Shown: piece by piece, positions 21,665 to 31,999 of the stretch | Layout: every line of letters starts with the position of its first letter | How positions within the stretch are numbered: position 1 is the first letter of the stretch | Assembly: GCF_901875305.1 (NCBI RefSeq) | Contig: NZ_CABFLY010000003.1 | Location: 62,001 to 126,000 of the forward strand | Source: Rothia mucilaginosa | GTDB taxonomy: Bacteria > Actinomycetota > Actinomycetes > Actinomycetales > Micrococcaceae | DNA: 64,000 nt | Direction of reading: 5' to 3' | Notes under the pieces: generated by a model | The model's database searches: none | Told to the model about the DNA's origin: nothing | The model's input: the letters and a program-made list of their open reading frames with translations, nothing else | Position numbers and translations under genes: made by a program

Positions 21665-24646
21665 ATGAGCTTCTTTGGGATCGGTAAGAAGAAGTGGGAT
21701 GAACAGGCGCGCGAGGCGGAGAGCACCGCGGCGCAGGACGGGCACGAGGAAAGCAAACCGTCCCGCGGCTCGGGGCTGAGTGACAAAATCATGGAGCAGC
21801 AGCAGTGGGAGGATTCCCTGCGCCGTTTTGTGAAGTCGGAGAGCACCCGGCAGAATCGCGACGAGGAACGTTCCGAAGAACACCGCGCACTGGAAGACCT
21901 GAAGCGCGCCCTCTTGCACAGCGATGAGGAGTCCCCTTCGTTCGCTGAGGAATCCCTTTCGGATTCCGTTAAAACCACTGATGATGAGGAGCTCCGGAGT
22001 ACTCTAAAGGCGCTGGACTCCTACCCTCACGAGGACGTTGAGGATGCTGCGGTGCCCGAAGCTCGCGGTGAGAGCGAAGAATCTGAACTTGCCGAGGATA
22101 GGCCGACCGCGCCGGAAACCCCCGCCTTCCTGCGTGATGAAGAGGGCGAAGCCTCCGAAAAATCCGAGGACGAATCCTCCGAGAATGCGGAGCCTTCGGC
22201 TGACACCGCTGAGGAGGCTCGCTCCCAGTTTGAAGAGTACCTGCGTGCTGTCCGTGCGGAGGGCTCTAAAGAGGAGAGCCCGGTTACTTCCGACGTCGAT
22301 GACACCGACCGCAATTCCGCGGCCGAGGAGTACCTCACTGCGGAGCAGATTCGTGAGGCGCGCACCCGCGCCGCCCTGATCGAAGCGAAGAACGCCGGCC
22401 TGGATGATCTGGCCGCCGCCTACGCGGTGCGCCTGGGTCTGAACCCTGAGAGCGAAGAGGACAGCTTCACGGAGGCAGAGGAGACCGAAGACGCTGACCA
22501 CTCCGCTCCTGAGCGTTCCACCGAGTCTGAATCCCTCTCAGCTGAACCCACCCGCTCTGGCGAACAGATTGAACCTGCGGCGGAGGTAGTTGTGAGCGAG
22601 ACGGCCTCGGCCGAGGAACGTTCCATTGTGGCTGGTCCTGACTCTACCGAGTCTGCGGAGAAGCCCGAGGCATCCAAGGACGAAGTGCAGAAGGAAGCCG
22701 AAGAGCCCGCATCTGACGAAGTTGCCTCCGGGAAACAGGAGCTGAGTGCCGATGACGCTGAGCTTGTGGCCGAATCTGTTGTGCTCACCGCTCCCGCAGA
22801 GGACGCCGCGGACCTCCCCGTCCTCGGCGAACAGCGCGCCCTCCATTCGCTGGCCGAGCTCATGCGCACCCGCGGTTCGGGAACTATGAGTCTGGAACTG
22901 CGCCAGGTAGATGAGGACATGCACTACCGCCTATTGCACCGCGGTCGCGAGGTCGAGAACGGTGTTGTGCTGCCCGGCGTGGACTGGTTTGTGCCCGTCG
23001 CGGCCCTGTACACCGAGGCTCAGGAGGTCGGCGCAACCTGGAACCGTGCGGCTGTAATCCTGAGCCCGCGTCTGGGTGAGGGCCTGGAGGTGCACGCCTC
23101 CTACCTGGGTGCTGTGGATGGGCAGACTACCCACGAGAGCTTCCTGCTCGAGACTTCTGAGGGTGAGAAGAGCTCGGTTGTGGCTACCGCAGAGGCGGCT
23201 GAGGCTCACCAGCAGAAGGCCGAGGCTCCCGAAGCTGAGGTTTCAGAGTCCGACGATTCTCAGACGGTTGAGTCTGAAGTACCTGCTACTGATGCCCAGC
23301 CCTCCGAGGAAGCCCGCGAGGAGCAGTCTGAGCGTCAGAGCGCTCCCGCGGGTCTCGCTGTTGCCGGCGCTACCGCTACCGTGGCCGGTACCGCCGCGCT
23401 TGCCGCAGCTTCCTCCGATGCAGGCGAAGCCCAGACGACTGAGATTGCCGAGCCCGAGTACGAGCACGACTACGATAACGACCCGATTTTCGGTACCGTA
23501 GACTCACAGGACGCCGAGGATGCTTCCGTACAGTCTGAGCAGTCCGAGATCTCTGCGCCCGTGCACGCTCAGCCTGAGGCCGCTGAACAGCCCGAGGCAT
23601 CTGAGGCCGAGGACGCCGACCACGGCGAAGAGATGGAAGCTGCCCTGGCCGCTATCGTCGCCAACGCTCAGAAGAAGCTGGAAGAGCCGCAAGAGCCTGA
23701 GGAAAAGGCTGAAACTTCTGCCGTAGAGGCCTTTGTCGCTGGCTCTTCCGCTAGCGAGGATTCGGCCGAAAAGAGCTCGGCCGGAAAGAGCGAAAAGACC
23801 GCCGACAAGGTAGCATCCACCGAGGCTGAGCCCGAATTGCCCAACTTCCTGAACGACCACGAACTGGTGCCTGCTGACGAGGCAGATGAGCCCGCAGAGA
23901 CCAAGCATGCTACGAAGGCTGAGGCATCCGAACCCTCCCAGGCGCATTCCGAGGATTCCGCACAGGTGGAGGCTCCCACACCCGCCGTTACCGGTGCGCT
24001 CGCCGCGGCAGCGGCTGTGGCCGCTGGCGGTGCTGTAGCATCCGCGGCTCCTACTGTTTCTTCGGCTACGTCCTCGGCTCCGGTCCTGAGCGAACTCAAC
24101 GAGTTGCCCACTGTCGCAGACGAGCTGGATACCCCCACCTCCCAGCCGGTGAGCCCGCTGGTTCCTTCTGAAACTCAGCTGGCCGAGGGTAACCTCGTGC
24201 TGACCGAAGCTCAGGTTGCCCAGCGTCTGGCTCCGGTTGTCGAGCACCTCTTCGGCGAGAACGGCACCGCGAAGGACGCCACGACCGTGCTGATTCGTGT
24301 GCGTGCGCTTGGCTCGTACTATGACGCTCTGACTCACGTGCGCCGCAACGGTTTCTGGGAGCAGGCACGCACCTTCGAACTGATTCCCGAAACCCTGCTC
24401 GATATTCCCGCTTTGAAGACCGATTCGTACAGCGAGGGTGAGGGCTCGCCGCTGGCTATGAGCCTCACCTTTACTCCGGGCGTGCCGGTTCAGGCTGCGT
24501 TCGACTATGCGAACGAGCAGGCCTTCGTCAGCTACCCGCGCCCGCTGGATGCTGAACGCTACGTTGAGGAGCTGCGTATGTTCCCGCGTCTGGGCTCGAA
24601 GATCCCGGCGCACATGACGAGTGCTCTGTCGCACTGGAACCTCTAA
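21665..24646 (+). CDS. Large acidic, mostly disordered protein, unknown function
   Basis: This 993-residue protein is dominated by Glu, Ser, Ala and Asp. AAGGAGG 7 bases before the ATG at 21665 gives a clear start. A short N-terminal MSFFGIGKKKWDE may bind a partner or membrane. Three long acidic stretches surround two compact parts. One is at about residues 392-487 (SLAELMRTRGSG, VDWFVPVAALYTE). The C-terminal one at about 842-993 (LVLTEAQVAQRL, RYVEELRMFPRLGSKIPAHM) has the look of a YezG/DUF600-type fold. Two Ala/Gly-rich hydrophobic runs at ~561-586 and ~776-805 resemble glycine-zipper helices. I do not recognise the family. It is monocistronic, with hairpins on both sides. Confidence 0.75.
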   Translation: MSFFGIGKKKWDEQAREAESTAAQDGHEESKPSRGSGLSDKIMEQQQWEDSLRRFVKSESTRQNRDEERSEEHRALEDLKRALLHSDEESPSFAEESLSDSVKTTDDEELRSTLKALDSYPHEDVEDAAVPEARGESEESELAEDRPTAPETPAFLRDEEGEASEKSEDESSENAEPSADTAEEARSQFEEYLRAVRAEGSKEESPVTSDVDDTDRNSAAEEYLTAEQIREARTRAALIEAKNAGLDDLAAAYAVRLGLNPESEEDSFTEAEETEDADHSAPERSTESESLSAEPTRSGEQIEPAAEVVVSETASAEERSIVAGPDSTESAEKPEASKDEVQKEAEEPASDEVASGKQELSADDAELVAESVVLTAPAEDAADLPVLGEQRALHSLAELMRTRGSGTMSLELRQVDEDMHYRLLHRGREVENGVVLPGVDWFVPVAALYTEAQEVGATWNRAAVILSPRLGEGLEVHASYLGAVDGQTTHESFLLETSEGEKSSVVATAEAAEAHQQKAEAPEAEVSESDDSQTVESEVPATDAQPSEEAREEQSERQSAPAGLAVAGATATVAGTAALAAASSDAGEAQTTEIAEPEYEHDYDNDPIFGTVDSQDAEDASVQSEQSEISAPVHAQPEAAEQPEASEAEDADHGEEMEAALAAIVANAQKKLEEPQEPEEKAETSAVEAFVAGSSASEDSAEKSSAGKSEKTADKVASTEAEPELPNFLNDHELVPADEADEPAETKHATKAEASEPSQAHSEDSAQVEAPTPAVTGALAAAAAVAAGGAVASAAPTVSSATSSAPVLSELNELPTVADELDTPTSQPVSPLVPSETQLAEGNLVLTEAQVAQRLAPVVEHLFGENGTAKDATTVLIRVRALGSYYDALTHVRRNGFWEQARTFELIPETLLDIPALKTDSYSEGEGSPLAMSLTFTPGVPVQAAFDYANEQAFVSYPRPLDAERYVEELRMFPRLGSKIPAHMTSALSHWNL

Positions 24647-24659
24647 AACCATTTGAGTC

Positions 24660-24698
24660 GCGCCGCGCCGGCTCCCCGTATGGGGGTCGGCGCGGCGC
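24660..24698 (+). terminator. Terminator after the acidic protein gene
   Basis: GCGCCGCGCCG pairs with CGGCGCGGCGC, with an inner CCCC/GGGG pair. There is no T-run. Confidence 0.75.
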
Positions 24699-24731
24699 GC
24701 TGTATTCACGCTTTCGATGAGGAAGACCGCT

Positions 24732-25478
24732 ATGACTGATACCCACGCCACTCCCGAACTCCCCGCCACTCGTAGCAGCGAAGACACCGCCCGCCGAGCC
24801 GGAGAGGCCTTTGAGACGCTCGTTGAAACGATGGCCCGCCTGCGCGCTCCTGGAGGTTGCCCCTGGGATGCCGAACAGACCCACGCCTCCCTGATTCGCT
24901 ACCTTGTGGAGGAATCCTACGAGGTCGTTGAGGCCGTGGAAACTGGCGGCGAGCCCAATATGCCGTTGCTGCGTGAAGAGCTTGGCGATGTGCTGTTGCA
25001 GGTGGTGTTCCACTCCGATATCGCCGCGGCAGACCCGCAGGGCTTCGACATCATACAGGTGGTTGAGGGCCTAATCGAGAAGTTGCGTTCTCGCCACCCC
25101 GACGTCTTCGCATCCGAAGGCGAGCAGACCGCGGAGGCGCCCCGCACCGCCGCTGAACAGCAGGCGGCGTGGGATGAGCTGAAGAAGAAGGAGAAGAGCA
25201 ATCGCGGCGCGCTGGATGGTATTCCGCCGCACCTGCCGGCGCTCGCCATGGCTGAAAAGGCTGCTTCGAAGGCTCGGAAGGCTGGCATCATTTTGCCTCC
25301 GGAGCCCACGAGTATGGATGACGATCTGCGTTATATGCACACCGAGGAGGAGTTCGGTGAGCTTTTGTTTGCGCTGGTCTGTCGTGCTCAGCGCAACGGT
25401 CTGGATGCTGAGCGTGCCCTGCGCTCGTACATCCGCCGTTATGTTGCGCAGCATACGAATGACGAGCCGCGCTATTAA
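24732..25478 (+). CDS. mazG: Nucleoside triphosphate pyrophosphohydrolase
   Basis: MazG hydrolyses (d)NTPs to monophosphates, clearing damaged nucleotides. The 248-residue protein has the family start LRAPGGCPWDAEQTH, the metal site VEESYEVVEAV, and the EELGDVLLQVVFH helix that completes the EExxE/D arrangement. A second, weaker helix pair at the C-terminus includes EEFGELLFALV. The ATG at 24732 is chosen because GAGGAAG lies 6 bases upstream; an ATG at 24717 lacks one. The order mazG-eno-divIC-DUF501-ppx is conserved in actinobacteria. Confidence 0.94.
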   Translation: MTDTHATPELPATRSSEDTARRAGEAFETLVETMARLRAPGGCPWDAEQTHASLIRYLVEESYEVVEAVETGGEPNMPLLREELGDVLLQVVFHSDIAAADPQGFDIIQVVEGLIEKLRSRHPDVFASEGEQTAEAPRTAAEQQAAWDELKKKEKSNRGALDGIPPHLPALAMAEKAASKARKAGIILPPEPTSMDDDLRYMHTEEEFGELLFALVCRAQRNGLDAERALRSYIRRYVAQHTNDEPRY

Positions 25479-25670
25479 TCGTGTGCCCCGCCCCTCCGGT
25501 TGGGGTCGTGTTGTGCTTTGGGATACATCCCACACGTGCGGTCGGCGGGAGAGTGGAGGTTATCGGGGCGTTGATTGCCGCGTTCTGTAGGGCTACTAAG
25601 GGTTCCATATACCTTCACTCAGGGGACTAAAAAAGCAGTGGCTACTAGTGTGTTTATGTGGGAGTTTTGC

Positions 25671-25676
25671 TAAAAT
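25671..25676 (+). promoter_or_regulatory. Likely -10 box of eno
   Basis: TAAAAT in an AT-rich patch of the 268-bp gap gives a leader of about 65 bases before eno. I see no convincing -35 box. Confidence 0.45.
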
Positions 25677-25734
25677 TTAGGGGACGCGACGCGCCACGAC
25701 CGGGTGTGTCGTTCACATCCTTGACATCTCATAA

Positions 25735-27027
<1,293 letters not shown>

Positions 27028-27066
27028 GCTACTGAAGCACGTAACCGCGTGAGCGGTTAGCTCTCA

Positions 27067-27106
27067 AGGAGGCGGCGCTACCCCAATTGGGGCGGTGTCG
27101 CCTCCT
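27067..27106 (+). terminator. Terminator of eno
   Basis: AGGAGGCG and a following CCCC arm pair with GGGG and CGCCTCCT. No T-run follows. Confidence 0.75.
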
Positions 27107-27220
27107 GCTGTACCCGGGAGGGCACCCGTTACCCGGATAGCGTAGAAAGCCCGAGAGCCCCTCGAAATAGGCCCGGAAACAGCCCCGGAAGGAACGCGCA
27201 TGCGGGTGCACAAACCCGGG

Positions 27221-27226
27221 TAGAAT
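27221..27226 (+). promoter_or_regulatory. Likely -10 box of divIC
   Basis: TAGAAT 46 bases before the divIC start. The same hexamer also precedes uppS (41604) and the Bax inhibitor-1 gene (35422). Confidence 0.5.
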
Positions 27227-27272
27227 AGGTAGAAGTGCACTGCGGTAGGAATAACGATGGGGGAGAGAAACA

Positions 27273-27926
27273 ATGAGCCAGCGAGCAGACGAGCAGACCC
27301 GGCGCAATGCAACGGGTCGTACCTCGGCTGAGGAGCGCGGCACCGGTCGAACTTCCACCGGTTCCCACGAACCCTCGGCGGCTCGCCAAGCTGGCATTTC
27401 CCTGTTGAAGAAGGCCGGTGCGCTCTTCTTTGGCGTGGGCCTCAACCGTCGCCATCCGGAACGTGAACGCGCGGCGCAGGCCCGCCGGCAGGAACGTGCG
27501 CGCCGCCGCGCCTACCGACAGCGTGCTGAGGAGGAAGGCTACGCTACCCCCGTGGCCGCCCATATGTTCTCCGGGCGAAGCTTCCTGACGGCCGTCATGG
27601 TGGGTGTGATTGCCCTCGGCACCACCTACCCGGTGCTGACCTACATGGATCAAGATCGGGAGATGAATCGAATCCACACCCACATCTCGCAGCTTCAGCA
27701 GGAAAATGCCCAGCTGAAGGCTGAGCAGACCTGGTGGAACGATGAGAACTACGTGCGTCAGCAGGCCCGCAGCCGCCTCTACTATGTCAACCCTGGGGAT
27801 ACCCCCTACGTGGTCACCGGTATTACCGATGACTCCTCGAAGGCTGACAAGACCTCCGCAAACGCGAAGAATGCCCCCGAGGATGCCTGGACCACCAAAG
27901 TCTGGGACTCCCTCGAAAAGAACTGA
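27273..27926 (+). CDS. divIC: Septum formation initiator (FtsB/DivIC family)
   Basis: A 217-residue bitopic membrane protein of the FtsB/DivIC type that, with FtsL and FtsQ, builds the divisome core. The cytoplasmic N-terminal ~100 residues are Arg-rich and disordered. One helix follows (LTAVMVGVIALGTTYPVLTYM), then an extracellular coiled coil (IHTHISQLQQENAQLKAEQTWW). The family's NDENYVRQQARSRLYYVNPGDTPY motif comes next. GGGGGAGA precedes the ATG. Position after eno matches the mycobacterial homologue. Confidence 0.9.
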   Translation: MSQRADEQTRRNATGRTSAEERGTGRTSTGSHEPSAARQAGISLLKKAGALFFGVGLNRRHPERERAAQARRQERARRRAYRQRAEEEGYATPVAAHMFSGRSFLTAVMVGVIALGTTYPVLTYMDQDREMNRIHTHISQLQQENAQLKAEQTWWNDENYVRQQARSRLYYVNPGDTPYVVTGITDDSSKADKTSANAKNAPEDAWTTKVWDSLEKN

Positions 27927-28047
27927 AACTGCGCCTGCGCGGCTGACCGAGAAGTTGCTGTACGTATTAGGCCGACGACCAGCATTGAACCTACGACCCT
28001 AACATCCTGGACCGCACAAGCAAGTGGACGGGATAGGAATAAGGACT

Positions 28048-28647
28048 ATGAGCACCGAAAACACCATTGAGGACCTGAAAAACCGTACCCCCGGCGGTTT
28101 CGGCGTGACCGTTGAAACCCTGAAGCCCACCGAGCAGGACATCCGTGTTCTCTCTGCACAGCTGGGTCGTAAGGTTCGTGACGTGGTCGAGATTCCCGCC
28201 CGCTGCGTATGCGGCAATCCGCTGGTTGCCGCCACCGCACCGCGCCTGAGCAACGGTACCCCCTTCCCGACCGTGTTCTACCTGGCACACCCGGTCATTA
28301 CTGCCGCAGCGTCCCGCCTGGAAGCGGGTGGTCTCATGTACGAAATGACCGACGCCCTCGCTGAGGACGCCGAGCTGGCCGCCGCCTACGCGGCAGCCCA
28401 CGAGAACTACCTGGCTGAGCGTGAGCGCATCCGCCTGATTAGCGGTACCGATGAGGTTCCCGAGATTGACGGCATCTCGGCCGGCGGCATGCCCACTCGC
28501 GTGAAGTGTCTGCACGCCGTCATCGGCCATACCCTCTCTGTGGGTCGCGGCGTGAACCCAATGGGTGACCGTGGCCTGGACGCCATCGCTGAGTGGTGGA
28601 CCCCCGAGGTATGCTCCTGCGACCCCGCGTGGCGTGAGGAAGCCTAA
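28048..28647 (+). CDS. DUF501 family protein
   Basis: A 199-residue actinobacterial protein of the DUF501 family, normally found between divIC and ppx as here. No biochemical role is established to my knowledge. The conserved core includes LGRKVRDVVEIPARCVCG, GTPFPTVFYLAHP, and MPTRVKCLHAVIGHTL with a Cys-His pair. The region ends in a WTPEVCSCDPAW cysteine motif. These cysteines and histidines may bind metal. AAGGA 2 bases before the ATG at 28048 decides the start over one 24 bp upstream. Confidence 0.88.
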   Translation: MSTENTIEDLKNRTPGGFGVTVETLKPTEQDIRVLSAQLGRKVRDVVEIPARCVCGNPLVAATAPRLSNGTPFPTVFYLAHPVITAAASRLEAGGLMYEMTDALAEDAELAAAYAAAHENYLAERERIRLISGTDEVPEIDGISAGGMPTRVKCLHAVIGHTLSVGRGVNPMGDRGLDAIAEWWTPEVCSCDPAWREEA

Positions 28648-28661
28648 ATATTGATTTTGAT

Positions 28662-28694
28662 GCGCCCGCACCGTCGCCCGTGACGGCGCGGGCG
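28662..28694 (+). terminator. Hairpin between the DUF501 gene and ppx
   Basis: GCGCCCGC and CCGTC arms pair with GACGG and GCGGGCGC. It is immediately followed by CATAAT, which may be a -10 box for ppx. Confidence 0.6.
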
Positions 28695-28801
28695 CATAAT
28701 AGATAGAAAGAGCGCCCAGAAGCGAAAACAGCTTCGCCTGCGGCGCTCGCGTTGCCTTTGGCCTTGAACGATGATGACGATAATCCTGAAAGGAACCCAC
28801 C

Positions 28802-29755
28802 GTGCGTGTTGGAGCGATTGACTGTGGTACGAACTCTATCCGTCTGCTGATTGCCGATTCCACCACTGAGGTGGTGGACGGGGTCGAGAAGACCGTCCTG
28901 AAGGACGTTGTGCGTGAGATGCGTATTGTGCGTCTGGGCCAGGGTGTGGATGCGACCGGCTGGCTGGCGCAGGAGGCCCTGGACCGCACCTTCGCGGCGG
29001 CCCGCGAGTACGCTGTACTGTTGCGTGACTATGACGTGGATTCGGTACGTTTCGTGGCGACCAGCGCAACTCGCGATGCGGGTAACCGCAGCGTCTTCGT
29101 GAGCGGTATTCGCGACATCCTGGGTATTGAGCCCGAGGTGATTAGTGGTGACGAGGAAGCTGCGCTGTCCTTCGCCGGTGCGGTGCGCGCCGTGGGTGCT
29201 GGCGACGGCGACACCCTGGTGTTCGACCTGGGCGGTGGTTCCACCGAATTCGTGCTGGGGGATGAGTCGGGCGTGAAGGCTTCCCGTAGCGTCAATATCG
29301 GTTGTGTGCGTCTGACCGAGCGTCACATGGTGAACGCGCCGGCGACCGAGGTACAGATTGCCCGTGTTGAAGCTGATACCGACGAGGCCCTTGATGTGGC
29401 CCGCAAGACCGTTCCCCTGCAGGACGCTCGCCGCGTGGTGGCCGTGGCTGGCACCGCGACAACGATCGCAGCGGCTGCTCTGGGGTTGGATCACTACGAC
29501 TCCGAGGCTATTAACGCGCAGACCTTCTCCATCGAGACCGTTCAGAAGACTTCTCGCTGGTTGGCTTCCTTGAACCGTGCTGAGCGTGAGGCGCTGGGAT
29601 ATATGCACCCGGGTCGGGTAGATGTGATTGGTGCCGGCGCAACGATTTACGCCCGCATCCTGACTCGCCTGAACGAGTTGACGGGCGGCGCGGTGGATTC
29701 GGTAACGGTGAGCGAGCATGACATTCTGGATGGCATTGCGCTGTCCCAGCTGTAG
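28802..29755 (+). CDS. ppx: Exopolyphosphatase / guanosine pentaphosphatase
   Basis: A 317-residue Ppx/GppA enzyme with the actin-like ATPase fold that removes phosphate from polyphosphate or pppGpp. Motifs: AIDCGTNSIRLLIAD near the N-terminus, ATSATRDAGN, EVISGDEEAALSF with the catalytic Glu, DLGGGSTEF, and GTATTIAAAALG. It lacks the C-terminal HD domain of longer members, as is common for actinobacterial short forms. The GTG at 28802 has AAAGGA 6 bases upstream. It closes the mazG-eno-divIC-DUF501-ppx block. Confidence 0.93.
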   Translation: MRVGAIDCGTNSIRLLIADSTTEVVDGVEKTVLKDVVREMRIVRLGQGVDATGWLAQEALDRTFAAAREYAVLLRDYDVDSVRFVATSATRDAGNRSVFVSGIRDILGIEPEVISGDEEAALSFAGAVRAVGAGDGDTLVFDLGGGSTEFVLGDESGVKASRSVNIGCVRLTERHMVNAPATEVQIARVEADTDEALDVARKTVPLQDARRVVAVAGTATTIAAAALGLDHYDSEAINAQTFSIETVQKTSRWLASLNRAEREALGYMHPGRVDVIGAGATIYARILTRLNELTGGAVDSVTVSEHDILDGIALSQL

Positions 29756-29806
29756 CCCTGCCATTTAGGCAGAAATCCGTCCCGATTTTCGGGCTGGAGG
29801 TTCTAG

Positions 29807-29835
29807 CGGCCGACCCGTGCAGTGCGGGTCGGCCG
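29807..29835 (+). terminator. Terminator of ppx
   Basis: CGGCCGACCCG pairs with CGGGTCGGCCG around a 7-base loop and is followed by GTTTGT. Confidence 0.9.
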
Positions 29836-29901
29836 GTTTGTATCGTCTAGTTGAGCTTGCTGCACTATGTGAGCTTGCGTTGGTCAGTTGAGGAGAAACG
29901 A

Positions 29902-31467
29902 ATGGATTGGTTTGAGCGTGTCGCGAGGTGCGTCCGCCATCCCTTGGATGGTCTGCGTCCGGCGGGCCTGAATTCGGTGTGCTCGCGTGCTGCCGGTGCC
30001 GTTGTTTCTGCCGCGTTGCTGACTCTGCTGCCGCTGGGGTCGGTTTCGTGGCTGACCGCGGTCAGCGCGACCGATTCGAGCTCCTCGGCCACGGCTTCTC
30101 CGAGCCCTAAGAGGGAGGTGACGGCGACTCCTTCGCCGTCGGGTACGGCGGTGCCGAATAGCACGGCGGCCCCGAGTCAGGGGACGGATACTGCCAGCGG
30201 TGACGATGTGCGCCATCGTGAGTATTGGTTGAACGATTACGGCATTACTTCGTTGTGGTCGCAGGCTACGGGCCGCGGTGTGACGGTTGCCGTGATTGAC
30301 ACAGGTGTGGACGGGAGCCACCCGGATTTGGCGGGTAATGTGCTGCGTGGTACCGATGTTTCGGGTGTGGGCAGCGAGGACGGCTGGAAGGGTCTGGGCG
30401 CTGAACCGATGCACGGTACGGAGGTTGCCTCGCTGATTGCCGGCCACGGTCATGATACTCAGGGGTATTCCGCCATTGCGGGCCAGCCGGGTAAGCCGAC
30501 CGGCATGATTGGTGTGGCCCCTGAGGCGAAGATCCTACCGATTTCGCTGAATATGGGTACGACCGGTGGTAAGAGCATTGACGAGCAGATTCCTGCCGCT
30601 GTGCGCTATGCGGTTGACCACGGTGCACAGATTATCAACATGTCGATTGGTTCGAATAAGACGAGCTGGCCGCAGAGCTGGGACGACGCTTTCGCCTACG
30701 CGGAGCAGAAGGGCGTGCTGATTGTGGCGGCTGCGGGTAATCGTGGTAGCGGTTTGACTCAGGTGGGCGCTCCGGCGACGATTCCGGGTGTGCTGACGGT
30801 TGGCGGTGTGGACCGGAATAAGCAGATTTCTGAGGGCTCGTCGACGCAGGGTATTTCGATTGCTGTGGTTGCCCCGAGTACCGACATGATTGCGGCGGCG
30901 CCTGGTAACGGGTACATGCTGTGGTCGGGTTCTTCGGCGGCGGCCCCTCTGGTGACGGGCGTGGCGGCGTTGTTGAAGCAGAAGTATCCGCAGGAGTCTG
31001 CGGCTCAGCTGGCTCAGCGTCTGATTGCTTCGGCTGATGATGCGGGTGCTACGGGCCGTGACCCGCTGTACGGGTACGGTGTGTTTAACCCGCAGGATGC
31101 GATGGCTTTGCCTGCGCCTAAGGTGACGGCGAATCCGCTGGGTTCGATGTCTGAGTGGATTGCGGTGCATCGCAAGCACCAGGTGAGTGCACCGTCACCC
31201 AGTGATGCTGCGCCCGTGCATGAGGAGGGCGAGAACATCGTGAAGCAGGCGGCACCGGATGCAAGCCGCCCGCCGGAGGATCGCGGCTGGTTGCCGCCGG
31301 TCATTGTGGGCGCGCTGTTGGTGTGGGTGACGATTATTACTGCCGGTGCGGTGCATCGTCTGCACCGGATGCACGTGCGGGCAGGCGACGCAGCCCGTCA
31401 GGTAGGGACCGCGGTGCGTGAGCAGGCGCATCATGCGGCGGAGCATGTGCCGCATCCGCATCATTAG
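29902..31467 (+). CDS. Membrane-anchored S8 subtilisin-like serine protease (mycosin-like)
   Basis: This 521-residue protein has an N-terminal hydrophobic export segment (AVVSAALLTLLPLGSVSWLTAV), then a Ser/Thr/Pro linker. The subtilase domain from about residue 105 has catalytic Asp in VAVIDTGVDGSHPD, His in HGTEVASLIAG, the oxyanion Asn in VAAAGNRG, and Ser in SGSSAAAPLVTGVAAL. A transmembrane helix near residue 470 (VIVGALLVWVTIITAGAV) and a His-rich cytoplasmic tail follow. The layout matches mycosins of type VII secretion, but no other secretion genes are in this window. The start at 29902 has GAGGAGA 6 bases upstream. The catalytic Ser follows Gly-Ser rather than Gly-Thr. Confidence 0.88.
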   Translation: MDWFERVARCVRHPLDGLRPAGLNSVCSRAAGAVVSAALLTLLPLGSVSWLTAVSATDSSSSATASPSPKREVTATPSPSGTAVPNSTAAPSQGTDTASGDDVRHREYWLNDYGITSLWSQATGRGVTVAVIDTGVDGSHPDLAGNVLRGTDVSGVGSEDGWKGLGAEPMHGTEVASLIAGHGHDTQGYSAIAGQPGKPTGMIGVAPEAKILPISLNMGTTGGKSIDEQIPAAVRYAVDHGAQIINMSIGSNKTSWPQSWDDAFAYAEQKGVLIVAAAGNRGSGLTQVGAPATIPGVLTVGGVDRNKQISEGSSTQGISIAVVAPSTDMIAAAPGNGYMLWSGSSAAAPLVTGVAALLKQKYPQESAAQLAQRLIASADDAGATGRDPLYGYGVFNPQDAMALPAPKVTANPLGSMSEWIAVHRKHQVSAPSPSDAAPVHEEGENIVKQAAPDASRPPEDRGWLPPVIVGALLVWVTIITAGAVHRLHRMHVRAGDAARQVGTAVREQAHHAAEHVPHPHH

Positions 31468-31999
31468 GCTTGGCGTCGCGGCGGTTCGTCGTGGTGGCGG
31501 GCGGGCCCGTGGGATTGCGCTTTTATGGGATGGAGGAGCGGCTAATGCCGGTCCGTTATATTTCTTGCCTTAGCTCGTTCGCGGGTGGCTGAGTTTTTAT
31601 GGGGTCGCGGGAATCTTCTCCTGTAGTGGTGTGCGCTGAACTCAAATACGTTCATTTGTGACGAAAAATTCGAACATCAAGCGAAAAAATGGAAAGAGTT
31701 TTTTCGACCGTAAGTGGCTTATCTTGCAGGAACTCTGTTCAAGCCTCGAAACTTTTGATGTAGGGCCCCTTCAACGGGGCATAAATGCGATTTCACCTAA
31801 ACAAAAGGGCGTAAAATGTATAGCGAACCGGGTATGTAACAGACAGGCTCGTACCGCTAGCCACTTCGCGTTGCGTAAGGACTTCCAGGGCGAGCCGCTT
31901 CGTCGCTTGTTAGGAAAGCTTTCGGAATGAGCCGGAGGCTGCGCATACCACCCTACCGGGATGAGAACTCCCGGTACCTGAGACTAGGAAGTAACTAAC
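31468..31999 (+). promoter_or_regulatory. Noncoding region and ndh leader
   Basis: No gene is convincing here. It becomes AT-rich after 31640. It contains a GCCCC/GGGGC hairpin near 31765-31780, a TAAAAT hexamer near 31812 that suits an ndh -10 box, and a perfect TACCGGGA/TCCCGGTA stem at 31954-31976 just before the ndh ribosome site. The leader would be about 180 bases long and may regulate ndh. Confidence 0.45.

Noticed and set aside
31658..31930. 90-residue plus-strand ORF before ndh
   Set aside because: No ribosome site, mixed composition and no family features; it lies in the probable ndh leader.
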